Source of the DNA: Clostridiales bacterium
GTDB taxonomy: Bacteria > Bacillota > Clostridia > Oscillospirales > Oscillospiraceae
Assembly (NCBI GenBank): GCA_012838345.1
Contig: DUPK01000065.1
Location: 1-39,583 of the forward strand
Direction of reading: 5' to 3'
Length of the DNA stretch: 39,583 bases
The notes beneath the pieces were generated by a model. It did not search any database and was not told the origin of the DNA. It saw only the letters and a list, made by a program, of their open reading frames with translations. A program made the position numbers and the translations under genes. Shown in pieces: positions 31,995-39,583 of this stretch (position 1 is its first letter; each line of letters starts with the position of its first letter).

Positions 31995-32744
31995 ATGGAT
32001 TTTATCAAAGAGTTTTATGAAGTGATAATGAAAATTAACCCGAACTTTGATATTGCCGGTTTTCTAACTAAAGATGATAATGTTTACCCGTTAGGAACAG
32101 ATACAAAAGTATTGTCAACCGCTTTTGAGCTGATTGCAAGACCAATAGTTTATGAAATTGCTGACAAACATGGTTATCAAGTTTATGAGCCGTCGCAACA
32201 AAATTATTACCCGGATTTTACTCTTATGAAATCCCCGGGGGATACAGAAAAAATAGCTGTTGATATTAAGACTACATATAGAGAATTTAAAACAGATGGC
32301 ACTTGGCGCGCTAAATTTACTCTGGGAAGTTATGCCTCTTTTATGAGGAATGGGACAAAAAATATAGCCTTCCCTTACTCTCATTACAAAAAACATTATA
32401 TTATAGGTTTTATATATACTCGGGAAGAAATCGATAATTTTCACGTTTTTAAACTTGAGGACCGCAATAAGATAACTTACCCTATAAAAGACGTGGAGTA
32501 TTTTTGTCAAGAGAAATACAAAATAGCAGATTATACAACCGGTAGCGGGAATACCGAAAACATTGGCTCAATTACGGCATCTACAATTGATGATTTTAAA
32601 AATGGTACAGGACCCTTTGCTGAACTGGGAGAAGAAGTTTTCCATGATTATTGGGTGAACTTCCCTAGATATCGAGAAGAAGGCCATTATCGCAATCTAA
32701 AAAGTTATTTTAAATGGATAGAGCATTTGGATGAATCCTTGTAA
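31995..32744 (+). CDS. type II restriction endonuclease, EcoRV family (predicted GATATC)
   Basis: A 249-residue protein that strongly resembles EcoRV, recalled from the known sequence: YPLGTDTKVLSTAFELIARP, DKHGYQVYEPSQQNYYPDF, VDIKTTY, KFTLGSYASF, TKNIAFP, TGSGNTENIGSI. With the ATG at 31995 the catalytic residues carry the EcoRV numbers exactly: E45, D74, D90, K92. The minor-groove Q-loop residues Q68, Q69 and N70 are also conserved, and the recognition R-loop GSGNT is present with a one-residue shift. It should cut GATATC leaving blunt ends. The ATG is preferred over an in-frame GTG at 31986 because GGAG is eight bases upstream. It is AT-rich and contains a GATATC site (32668) in its own gene. 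Confidence 0.95.
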   Translation: MDFIKEFYEVIMKINPNFDIAGFLTKDDNVYPLGTDTKVLSTAFELIARPIVYEIADKHGYQVYEPSQQNYYPDFTLMKSPGDTEKIAVDIKTTYREFKTDGTWRAKFTLGSYASFMRNGTKNIAFPYSHYKKHYIIGFIYTREEIDNFHVFKLEDRNKITYPIKDVEYFCQEKYKIADYTTGSGNTENIGSITASTIDDFKNGTGPFAELGEEVFHDYWVNFPRYREEGHYRNLKSYFKWIEHLDESL

Positions 32745-32787
32745 AAGTATCTAGTAACATCTGCGGCATAGCTGCAAGCTGCATCAT

Positions 32788-32824
32788 GGACTTATTACAC
32801 TTTTGTGTGATAGGTCCTTTTCTT
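32788..32824 (+). terminator. terminator of the controller-nuclease transcript
   Basis: A 13-bp stem (32788-32800 with 32805-32817), including two wobble pairs, has the loop TTTT and is followed by TTTTCTT. Confidence 0.75.
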
Positions 32825-32892
32825 ATGCAAAGCCTTATGGTTCGGATTTTTAGCAAAAATGTTGGAGCCCAATTTAGAAACCCCGACATTTA

Positions 32893-33036
32893 CTAAAAGG
32901 TTTCATAAATAAACTCACCGTGACCGCTGAAAAAGATAAGTGTTAAGACTATCATCAAGGCATATGCAATAGCCCTCAGCGCTTTCCACAGCAGCGAACC
33001 CTTGAAGCGCTGCAGGCGCTCTATGAAATTAGCCAT
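32893..33036 (-). CDS. dltX: DltX-like small membrane protein
   Basis: A 47-residue protein read directly from the minus strand, ATG 33036 to TAG 32893. It has an amphipathic basic N-terminus (MANFIERLQRFKGSLLWKAL), one membrane helix (about 22-36) and the C-terminus SGHGEFIYETF. The last six residues match the FxYxxF pattern of DltX-type proteins; in dlt systems the Tyr of this motif (here Y44) is reported to carry D-alanine between the membrane transferase DltB and DltD. The gene overlaps the end of dltD by 16 bases and is last in the operon, whereas dltX is often found near the start in Bacilli. It is easily missed because of its size. Confidence comes from the context and the C-terminal motif together. 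Confidence 0.85.
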   Translation of the reverse strand: MANFIERLQRFKGSLLWKALRAIAYALMIVLTLIFFSGHGEFIYETF

Positions 33037-33905
33037 TCATCAATCACCTCCGTAAATACGTGGGCCCCGTATTCGAAATTCAGGTGCCCCAGGTCGTGAA
33101 AGCAGTCGCGCGGAAACTCATCCGTCAAGTTTAATACCTCAATCCCATGGGATTTCAAAATACTATCAGCCGTTTTGCATACTTGCCGTGGGATTTCCGG
33201 CATTTCGGAATAAGCGTTCAAAGGCATCCAGACAGCCCTCAGCCGGATACCGTTCTCATGGCAGTAATCGATTAAATCCTCCAGAGCCGCAAGATTTTTC
33301 TCGTAGTTTTCAGGGCCTAAACCCCAGAAAAGCTCGCCGTGGCTATTTATTTTCGCGTCAAGCTCTTCGTCCGTCATTACTCCGTAGTACACTGATCTTT
33401 TCATATCGATGTGTCTTTGCATCTCGCTCTCTGTCAAAAGGGATTGTATTCCCCTTTTGATAAATGAGTTGAGCCTGTCCCTCTGAAAAAATACATACGG
33501 CTCATACGCCTTTCTGTGCCAGGGATATGTGGGGTTTGTATCCAGTGTGTCCATTAAAACAAAATAGTTTAGCCCAATGACGAGATTCTTGTTGACTGTA
33601 AGCATCCTTTTGTCCAGCATTTTTTTGAGGTCCCTTATCGTGCCGTAGTCTATCCCAAGGTTTATATAACCTGAGCGGCTTTCTTCCTCAATAAATGCAG
33701 AGATAATTACCGAGTTCCCGTAAAACACGTCGTCAAATTCTTTTCTTCCATGGGACAGTATTATTTTTTCATAGTCGTTTTTTGTAAAAAGCGTGGAATG
33801 TTCAACCGGCGCCCAATAGGAGAGGGTACAGTCGATTGCCGAAAACAGTATCAGTACGCTTATTATAAAAGCCAGATTTTTACAGCAATCTTTAGTTTTT
33901 CCCAT
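33021..33905 (-). CDS. dltD: DltD-like SGNH-fold D-alanyl transferase
   Basis: A 294-residue protein with one N-terminal membrane anchor (about 11-29) and an extracytoplasmic SGNH-hydrolase-like domain. The nucleophile serine is probably S65 in FYGNSVI, and the Asp/His pair is D271-x-x-H274 in FHDLGHLN near the C-terminus. DltD acts outside the membrane in the last step of D-alanine transfer to teichoic acid. It is somewhat shorter than Bacillus DltD (about 390 residues). GGAGG precedes ATG 33905. It lies 32 bases after dltB and overlaps dltX. Confidence 0.85.
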   Translation of the reverse strand: MGKTKDCCKNLAFIISVLILFSAIDCTLSYWAPVEHSTLFTKNDYEKIILSHGRKEFDDVFYGNSVIISAFIEEESRSGYINLGIDYGTIRDLKKMLDKRMLTVNKNLVIGLNYFVLMDTLDTNPTYPWHRKAYEPYVFFQRDRLNSFIKRGIQSLLTESEMQRHIDMKRSVYYGVMTDEELDAKINSHGELFWGLGPENYEKNLAALEDLIDYCHENGIRLRAVWMPLNAYSEMPEIPRQVCKTADSILKSHGIEVLNLTDEFPRDCFHDLGHLNFEYGAHVFTEVIDEWLIS

Positions 33906-33937
33906 AATAACCTCCGACTATTATGAAGCATCGACCG

Positions 33938-35092
33938 TTAAAATTCCAAGAAACCGCGCAGAATCGGGACTATCTTATCCGGCGGAACCGTAAACACAAG
34001 TGTGTTAAGCCCAAACATAAAATTCACGGCCGCACACCTTAAAACATATATGCTTCTCCTCGATTTCCTGCGGGTTACCGTCGTCATCGAGAAAAGGTTT
34101 TCAAACAATAAAAGCAAACCGTTGTAAACACCGGCAATAAGGTAAAGCCTATTAAATCCGTGCCACAGGCTCATTATGACCATAGTGCTGAAAGCAATCA
34201 GCCCCGAGACCGCTTTGCTGAGCCTTTTCTTCGCCACAACCACATAAATATGCTCGCGGATCCAGTCGCTGAGCGTTGCGTGCCAGCTCCGCCAAAACTG
34301 GGAGAAAGTCGGCGCCGACAGCGGTTTTTTAAAGTTCTCCGGCACCCCGTAACCCGCGACTTTTCCAAAAGCTATGGCAATATCGGAGTAGCCTGAAAAA
34401 TCAAGATAAAGGAGCATGTAGCTTATTACAACAACTGCCATGCTAAGATACCAGTGACTTTCAACCTTAAGTAAATGTTCAAGTATCAATAAAGCTATCT
34501 CGACCAAAACGACTTTTTTGAACATTCCCCGGACCAAGCGTTTAAAGCAATCGGCAAACAGGGCTGAACCCGGGACAAGCGGGTTTTCATAAGTCTTTAA
34601 AAAATCGCGGTACCTGAAAATCGGCCCCGCGGTGAAAACTGGCAAAAAAAGCATATAGTTTATATATGCCAAAGCCTTTACCGGCTCGCCCGCATAATAC
34701 ACGAAATAAAAGGCATCAATCATTTTCAGCATTTGAAATGCGATACCAATACTTACCGCAGGGAAAGGCAAATCTATTCCGAAGACTTCGGCCCGGCTTA
34801 AGAAAAGGGGTATTGTTGCAACAACTGAAAACAGCGCAAACAATACCTTGCTTCTTGCTGTATGGCCGCTATTCTTGACACGTTTAAATAATACATGAGC
34901 AAGCAACAGTCCCAAGTGGATATAGACGATATAAAAGACTGCGAGGCGGGAGTCTATAAAAAAAATTATGCCGGCTTCAATAACCGGAAGCAAAATGTTT
35001 ACTATTCTAAGGGGAAAAAGCCTGCGCAGTATGGTCACTGTCAAAGAGAACAGCGCTATTAACAGAAAGGTGTCGCCTTGAAGGTACCACAT
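33938..35092 (-). CDS. dltB: DltB-like membrane-bound O-acyltransferase (MBOAT)
   Basis: A 384-residue polytopic MBOAT protein. The family's two conserved histidine regions are present: FWRSWHATLSDWIREHIY (H271) and IMSLWHGFN (H311, the catalytic His). LYLDFSGYSDIAIAFG and PVFTAGPIFRYRDF are further DltB/MBOAT hallmarks. It moves an acyl group from the carrier protein DltC across the membrane. AAAGGAG precedes ATG 35092, 14 bases after the GNAT stop. Confidence 0.93.
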   Translation of the reverse strand: MWYLQGDTFLLIALFSLTVTILRRLFPLRIVNILLPVIEAGIIFFIDSRLAVFYIVYIHLGLLLAHVLFKRVKNSGHTARSKVLFALFSVVATIPLFLSRAEVFGIDLPFPAVSIGIAFQMLKMIDAFYFVYYAGEPVKALAYINYMLFLPVFTAGPIFRYRDFLKTYENPLVPGSALFADCFKRLVRGMFKKVVLVEIALLILEHLLKVESHWYLSMAVVVISYMLLYLDFSGYSDIAIAFGKVAGYGVPENFKKPLSAPTFSQFWRSWHATLSDWIREHIYVVVAKKRLSKAVSGLIAFSTMVIMSLWHGFNRLYLIAGVYNGLLLLFENLFSMTTVTRRKSRRSIYVLRCAAVNFMFGLNTLVFTVPPDKIVPILRGFLEF

Positions 35093-35106
35093 AAGCTGCT
35101 CCTTTG

Positions 35107-35580
35107 CTAAAGTTCTTTGTAGACAATCCGCGCAAGCTCTTTGTATCCGTTTTTATGAAAGAACGCGGCCGAAACGCGGTTTTCCACAAGGATGTTGCTT
35201 TCGATGATTTTCACACCGTTATCACGAAACCATGTTTCCGCTTTCTGGAGCATCTGCGCCGCTATGTGTTTTTCCCGGTAATCGGGCGCGATATAAACAT
35301 CATGGATAGTGCCGATTGTGCTTTCGCCGGCGAATTTTAATTTCCTGTCCATGCGCGCTATGCCCGCCGTGAGAAAGCCGCAGACGGTGCCTTTATATTC
35401 CGCCACCAGCACGCAGCACAGTTTGGACTTCAGCATCACGGACAAAATGTCTTTAATGCTGTTTAAATCAAGGGAAAACGGCAATCCGAAACCATCCAGC
35501 GTGTCGTACAAATCCATATAAAGCCCCTCAAGCACATCCAAATCGGACTCACGCGCTGTCCGTATAAGCAACACTTTCAC
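35107..35580 (-). CDS. GNAT acetyltransferase embedded in the dlt operon
   Basis: A 157-residue GNAT protein: LIRTARESDLDVLEGLYMDL at the start, IGTIHDVYIAPDYREKHIAAQML as the acetyl-CoA loop (R-x-x-x-I-A, where a Gly is usual), and ENRVSAAFFHKNGYKEL at the end. GTG 35580 is the likely start, four bases past the dltC stop; a start at 35622 would overlap dltC by 38 bases. A GNAT between dltC and dltB is not part of standard dlt operons. Possible roles are acetylation of a D-alanyl ester, of a glycopolymer amine, or of an unrelated substrate; the sequence does not decide. Confidence 0.82.
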   Translation of the reverse strand: MKVLLIRTARESDLDVLEGLYMDLYDTLDGFGLPFSLDLNSIKDILSVMLKSKLCCVLVAEYKGTVCGFLTAGIARMDRKLKFAGESTIGTIHDVYIAPDYREKHIAAQMLQKAETWFRDNGVKIIESNILVENRVSAAFFHKNGYKELARIVYKEL

Positions 35581-35584
35581 CAAC

Positions 35585-35845
35585 CTACAGTTTTTTTGAA
35601 ATGACCTCGGCGATTTCCTCAATTGTGTTCATCGGGAACAGCGTTAAATCACGCTGGGTGATTTTCACCCCCCATGTTTCTTCAGCAAAAGTAATTATCT
35701 CAAAAGCTCCCAGGGAATCCACAAACCCGTAATCGAACAGGTTGACATCCACCGTATACTCAGGGTCGTCCCCAATGTCGAACTTCTTTTTGATAAAATC
35801 ATAAAGCTCTTGCTCTATCTCGCGTTTTTTCTCTATTTGGTTCAT
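35585..35845 (-). CDS. dltC: D-alanyl carrier protein DltC-like
   Basis: An 86-residue acyl-carrier-type protein. The phosphopantetheine serine is S44 in LFDYGFVDSLGAFEIITF, the DSL/DSM motif typical of DltC. It is acidic and helical and would carry D-alanine as a thioester from DltA to DltB. The start ATG 35845 is eight bases after the dltA stop, and its GAGGAG ribosome site overlaps the end of dltA, implying coupled translation. Confidence 0.92.
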   Translation of the reverse strand: MNQIEKKREIEQELYDFIKKKFDIGDDPEYTVDVNLFDYGFVDSLGAFEIITFAEETWGVKITQRDLTLFPMNTIEEIAEVISKKL

Positions 35846-35853
35846 GAAAGCAT

Positions 35854-37386
35854 TTACTCCTCTTTCCTGGCGATTTTTGATTTCAGCAGAACCCTGTCAA
35901 TCTTGCCGTTGGGCGTCAGCGGCAGCTTGTCCATGCACACAAGCCTCCCGGGCAGCATATACGCAGGCACGATTTTTCGCAAATCCATATTGACCTTTCG
36001 CAGCATAAGGCTCTCATTGGTTTCCGCAAAAAGCACGATTTCCTGCGCTTCTCCGTCGTATACTACACATGCGTTGTCTATATACGCAAGGCTCTTTGCC
36101 ACGGTTTCGATTTCACCGAGCTCAATGCGGTTTCCCCTGTGCTTGATCTGAGAATCGCCTCGACCGACAAAAATGATGTTCCCGTCCTCGGCAAAATAGG
36201 CAAGGTCGCCCGTGCGGTACATGCGGTCGTCGTATTGGGGGCATAACGGGTTTTGCACAAATGCCTTGCGTGTGACTTCGGGATTGTTCCAATAACCGCG
36301 GGAAATGGCGCTTCCCAAGATGCATAGCTCGCCGATTTCTCCAGCTTTAACGGGCTTATTTTCTTCGTTTAGTATAACCGCCCGCATGTTCCTGCGCGCT
36401 TTCCCGATGGGCAGGGGGTCAAAGTCGGCAAACTCGCGGTCGACGATGTAATAGGTGCAGGCGTCGGTGATTTCAGTGGGGCCATAGAGGTTAGCATACA
36501 GCAAATCGGGAAAATGGCGGCGCCATATGTTAAGCTGCTTGTTCGGCATAGCCTCGCCGCAAAACAGCACTTTCTTCAGGTACGGCATCTTCGCGTTTTC
36601 CAGGGCGCCTGAATTTGCGACGCTAATCAAAACCGTCGGCACCCAAAAAATCGTGTTTATTTGCTTTTCGTTTAGAAACTCGGGGAGTTTGTTTGAAAAA
36701 CGGAAAATGACCTCAGGTATAATCACCATTTTTGCGCCGGTAAGGCACATGGTATAAATGTCGAAGGTGCAGTTGTCAAAATAAAACGGAGCCTGGTTGC
36801 CGAGGACAGTGCTTTCATTAAAGTCAAAGGTATCCCGGAGCCATTTAGCATAGTCGATGATGCCCCGGTGGGGAATGGTCACTCCCTTTGGCACGCCGGT
36901 TGAGCCCGAAGTGAACATAACATAAATCGGGTCGGAATCAATGACAAGGCTGACCTTGTCCATGACGGCCTTTTCATCTATCTCCGAGTCAACCAAATCA
37001 TCATAAATATGCGGCTTTACATCGTGCAGGTTGAGCTTATCCAGGTTTTTCATATGCTCCGCGTCGGTTATTATATGACCTGTTTGCATATTCTCAAGTA
37101 TGCTCTGCAAACGATGATTAGGTATTTCAATGTCAACGGGGACGTATGGGTTCCCGCTGTACATGGCACCCAAGTAACATACCACCGCCTTTACGCTCCT
37201 GGGCATATAGACGATGACGGGCTGAATCCCTTCCCGCTCCTTGTCTGAATCAAGCAAAGCGGAACCGAGGGATAAAGCCCTTTTTCGCAAAACGGAAAAG
37301 CTGACCTGTTCGTGCTCGTCCTCAACCGCGATTTTATCCTGAAACCTCTTCGCCGTCCTGTCAAACATCAAAATGGCTGAGTTCAT
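35854..37386 (-). CDS. dltA: DltA-like D-alanine--carrier ligase (AMP-binding)
   Basis: A 510-residue adenylating enzyme. The ATP loop is FTSGSTGVPKG (158-168). The pocket motif is FYFDNCTFDIY with D204 where DltA has its amino-binding Asp. VLFCGEAM contains C276, equivalent to the Cys that shapes D-Ala selectivity in Bacillus DltA. YGPTE is at 301-305, with RTGDLAYF and C-terminal LTPNGKIDR holding the catalytic Lys. It activates the amino acid with ATP and loads DltC. The D-Ala assignment rests on C276 and on the operon; the NCT after the pocket Asp is unlike the usual LSV, so another small amino acid is possible. AGAGGAC precedes ATG 37386. Confidence 0.85.
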   Translation of the reverse strand: MNSAILMFDRTAKRFQDKIAVEDEHEQVSFSVLRKRALSLGSALLDSDKEREGIQPVIVYMPRSVKAVVCYLGAMYSGNPYVPVDIEIPNHRLQSILENMQTGHIITDAEHMKNLDKLNLHDVKPHIYDDLVDSEIDEKAVMDKVSLVIDSDPIYVMFTSGSTGVPKGVTIPHRGIIDYAKWLRDTFDFNESTVLGNQAPFYFDNCTFDIYTMCLTGAKMVIIPEVIFRFSNKLPEFLNEKQINTIFWVPTVLISVANSGALENAKMPYLKKVLFCGEAMPNKQLNIWRRHFPDLLYANLYGPTEITDACTYYIVDREFADFDPLPIGKARRNMRAVILNEENKPVKAGEIGELCILGSAISRGYWNNPEVTRKAFVQNPLCPQYDDRMYRTGDLAYFAEDGNIIFVGRGDSQIKHRGNRIELGEIETVAKSLAYIDNACVVYDGEAQEIVLFAETNESLMLRKVNMDLRKIVPAYMLPGRLVCMDKLPLTPNGKIDRVLLKSKIARKEE

Positions 37387-37409
37387 TTAACTTGTCCTCT
37401 CATTATGTT

Positions 37410-39583
37410 TCAGTATTTTAATTCTAGCGTGGCGGCGTCACCGTATTTGGTGAAGACGGTCTTCCCGTTTTCTGTGGTTACCGTCCACCCCTCGGTAGCC
37501 GTTGACGCTTTACCATCCACCACAAGCTGCATCATGCCGCTGTCCATAAAATTAATAACTGCTCCGGTAACTGTCTTCTCAATTATTGCAGCTGTATTGA
37601 CACGTTCAATGTGCGGCGTATCGGCCCGCCTGCTTGCTTCATAGACCCTTACATCACGGTTTAGTCCCGCATATATGCAGTTACCATCCCGATACCAGAC
37701 GTCGGCATCTACCGCTATATTTTCCGCGTTGAAGGCTTCGCCAAATTCAATTTTTACACCGCAGGAGTTTTGATAGCCCACGTCAAAGAGCGCGAAATCT
37801 TTTGACAGGGTACGGGGCGAAACGGTCATATCCAGAGACTTTCCATCCGCACCTTCGGTGTTGGCAAGAACAATGCCCAGGTTATACGCCGCAGCGGAGG
37901 CCTTCATTAGCTGGTTCTCCATGACAAAGTTATAATTATGCTTTTTCCAGAAGTCGGCTATCTTCTGCAAAGAATTACGCGTGCTTTCCTCCGATTTATA
38001 CACAAGGTCGCAGTGGTAGTAGATACACATCGGCATTCCATATTTTGCGGAAATATCGGACCAGCATTCATCCTTATATGGAAGAGTGGAGCAATTTTGA
38101 AGCAGGATGGTCCTTTTGCCGTCTACAGTGAGGAAAAACGGAAGTGAAATCACGTTCTCCGCGCTAACCTGCGGGGTTGCGCGGCTGAAGGGCGGCATAA
38201 AACCTGTATTCCAGAACAGCCCTGCATTATATGCACTTAGAAAAGATTGTACGGGGCTAAACGTACTCGTATACCACGTGTGCTGATTTGTGCCCTTGCC
38301 CTCAGCTTCGGCGCCATAGCTTTTCATGGCGTCGATATGCGCGGCTATTTCATATGCCTCCCTATCCGCAGAGGCATACTTATTTGTATAGAAATGAGCC
38401 CCAAGGTAGAATCTGTTGTCCTTTATATAGTCGATTTGCTCCTGCAGCTTATCACGATACGGAAAATAGTCTGAATCTATCGGATAAGCCAGCCCATATT
38501 CCAAGGAGCCGGCAATGAGGTCAAGGGAACCGTCGCCGTTAATGTCGGCAAAAAACGGCACGCAATTGTTGCCAAATTTGATATTGTTATTCCCTTTATA
38601 GTTCATCTCGTCGGTAGTGATATAGCCGTTAAATTCCAGTTTACCGTCATTAAATAGAAGCCTTGCGATATATCCGTCAAAAACACCGACAGCGAGGTCG
38701 TTTACATCGTCACCGTTTAAATCTATGGCTCTTGGGGACAGCCATGAGCCCAAACCTCCGCAAAGCGACGATATATCTGACATGCTCTTGGAAGAAAAAC
38801 TAAGCCCTCCATTGCAATCCAATGCCGCATAATAAATTAGAAGCAAACCTTCATTGGAGCCTACAAGGAGGTCGGCAATACCGTCGCCGTTCATATCCCC
38901 CACATCAGGCAGGGTTTGCCCTTTGATTTTAGTGGAAATAAGGACTCCTCTCGGAGAAAATGTGAAATCCCCATTGCCGGAGAACCAATAAATATTGCCG
39001 TCATTACTTCCGGAAACAATGTCCAGAACATTGTCGCCGTCTATATCTATCAAAACAGGCGCCGAATAGCCTTTTACGGAAAGAGCATCGATATCGGGGG
39101 ACATTAGTATCCTGGCTTCCGATGTGATAAACCTCCCATCAAATGCTTTACCGGAGTAATAATAGAAGTATCCATCGGCGCTGCCGCAGAAGATGTCCAA
39201 AATACCGTCACCATTAAAATCTATAACGCAGGGATAAGCCCTCATATCGTACTCGGGATAGTCCTCAAAATATCTTCCCGCATTTTCAATCTTCTGTAAG
39301 CTCAGCCACCTATCGCCGCTTACAATGTGTGTGCCTGATGAATAAGCGTTTTCATAAAGATCCATGGAATATGAAAACCCACTGTTATTATCTTCATTGA
39401 GAAGGTAAGTTACGCTTTCTGCGCGCGAAAACCAGCAATAGCTGTTTCGTATCTGGGCATACGAGGGGACCTGAAGGTACTCTTTACATAGTTCACCAAA
39501 CAGGATGCTTGAACCGTTTTCAATACCTGTGATCTCTTCATAATGCAGCTCCCATGCAATAGAGGGCCTGCCAAAGCATCCGA
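37410..39583 (-). CDS. FG-GAP/VCBS beta-propeller surface protein, N-terminus outside window
   Basis: The frame is open to the right edge (724 residues visible), so an internal ATG at 39365 is probably not the start. From about residue 100, five FG-GAP/VCBS-type repeats carry calcium-loop motifs (DFNGDGILD, DIDGDNVLD, DMNGDGIAD, DLNGDDVND, DINGDGSLD), forming a beta-propeller or part of one. A segment of about 230 residues follows (RFYLGAHFYTN, YGMPMCIYYHCD, FWKKHNYNFVMENQL) that looks like an alpha/beta, possibly TIM-barrel-like, enzyme domain of unrecognised type. A beta-rich end closes the protein (TGAVINFMDSGMMQLVVDG). It ends 23 bases before dltA and is likely co-transcribed. A surface location is inferred from the repeats; a polysaccharide-related role is a guess from context. 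Confidence 0.85.
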   Translation of the reverse strand, partial: GCFGRPSIAWELHYEEITGIENGSSILFGELCKEYLQVPSYAQIRNSYCWFSRAESVTYLLNEDNNSGFSYSMDLYENAYSSGTHIVSGDRWLSLQKIENAGRYFEDYPEYDMRAYPCVIDFNGDGILDIFCGSADGYFYYYSGKAFDGRFITSEARILMSPDIDALSVKGYSAPVLIDIDGDNVLDIVSGSNDGNIYWFSGNGDFTFSPRGVLISTKIKGQTLPDVGDMNGDGIADLLVGSNEGLLLIYYAALDCNGGLSFSSKSMSDISSLCGGLGSWLSPRAIDLNGDDVNDLAVGVFDGYIARLLFNDGKLEFNGYITTDEMNYKGNNNIKFGNNCVPFFADINGDGSLDLIAGSLEYGLAYPIDSDYFPYRDKLQEQIDYIKDNRFYLGAHFYTNKYASADREAYEIAAHIDAMKSYGAEAEGKGTNQHTWYTSTFSPVQSFLSAYNAGLFWNTGFMPPFSRATPQVSAENVISLPFFLTVDGKRTILLQNCSTLPYKDECWSDISAKYGMPMCIYYHCDLVYKSEESTRNSLQKIADFWKKHNYNFVMENQLMKASAAAYNLGIVLANTEGADGKSLDMTVSPRTLSKDFALFDVGYQNSCGVKIEFGEAFNAENIAVDADVWYRDGNCIYAGLNRDVRVYEASRRADTPHIERVNTAAIIEKTVTGAVINFMDSGMMQLVVDGKASTATEGWTVTTENGKTVFTKYGDAATLELKY

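Noticed and set aside
1-39583. CRISPR array, insertion sequence or rRNA
   Set aside because: No regularly spaced direct repeats, no transposase motifs with terminal inverted repeats, and no rRNA-like sequence were noticed on either strand.

Overview
The window looks like a chromosomal segment of a motile, anaerobic, Gram-positive Firmicute of the class Clostridia, perhaps Oscillospiraceae-like. That placement is inferred from gene content: a dlt cell-wall D-alanylation cassette, PadR/HAAS and DUF6485-type genes, strong GGAGG ribosome sites with some TTG/GTG starts, three chemoreceptors, a bacteriohemerythrin and fermentation-type CoA enzymes. Most genes are moderately GC-rich with AT-rich spacers. 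One block (about 30.7-32.8 kb) is clearly AT-richer and looks recently acquired.

Layout. 1-2.3 kb: two tandem paralogous chemoreceptors, the first cut by the window edge. 2.6-6.1 kb: a PMT-type mannosyltransferase with a discoidin-like insert, a PHP phosphatase, rpiB and a small membrane protein. 6.1-7.7 kb: a compact thymidylate synthase-like enzyme, an ArsC/Spx-like protein and tRNA-Arg(CCG). 7.7-10.9 kb: a bacterial NHEJ operon (Ku, LigD). 11.2-13.7 kb: an amidase, a GNAT and a membrane protein. 13.9-18.0 kb: a four-gene organic-acid operon (GntP-type permease, FldA/HadA-like CoA-transferase, crotonase, MaoC hydratase). 18.1-20.1 kb: a divergent yeiH-LysR pair. 20.3-21.6 kb: an autoregulated TetR gene and a membrane protein. 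25.2-21.6 kb (minus strand): a PadR-HAAS-SDR-SDR-nucleotidyltransferase operon. 25.5-29.2 kb: a third chemoreceptor, a hemerythrin-CheX operon with a sigma-D-like -10 box, and an HD-domain protein. 29.4-30.4 kb: a small Cys-rich protein, a possible structured RNA and a zinc-ribbon membrane protein. 30.7-32.8 kb: a complete EcoRV-type restriction-modification system with controller protein. 39.6-32.9 kb (minus strand): one long operon running from a beta-propeller (FG-GAP/VCBS) protein into dltA, dltC, a GNAT, dltB, dltD and a 47-residue dltX.

The most interesting systems are: (i) the dlt cassette with an upstream propeller protein, an embedded GNAT and a terminal dltX ending in FIYETF; (ii) the EcoRV-like system, whose predicted active site has the same residue numbers as EcoRV (E45, D74, D90, K92) and whose palindromic operator lies between the divergent promoters; (iii) the thymidylate synthase-like protein, whose active-site residues keep E. 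coli ThyA spacing at a constant -10 offset although the ends are reduced; (iv) the CoA-transferase/crotonase/MaoC operon, which could interconvert (R)- and (S)-3-hydroxyacyl-CoA; and (v) hemerythrin plus CheX under a probable motility promoter.

Coordinates, motifs and hairpins were read directly from the sequence. Family assignments come from recognised motifs and were not checked by database search.
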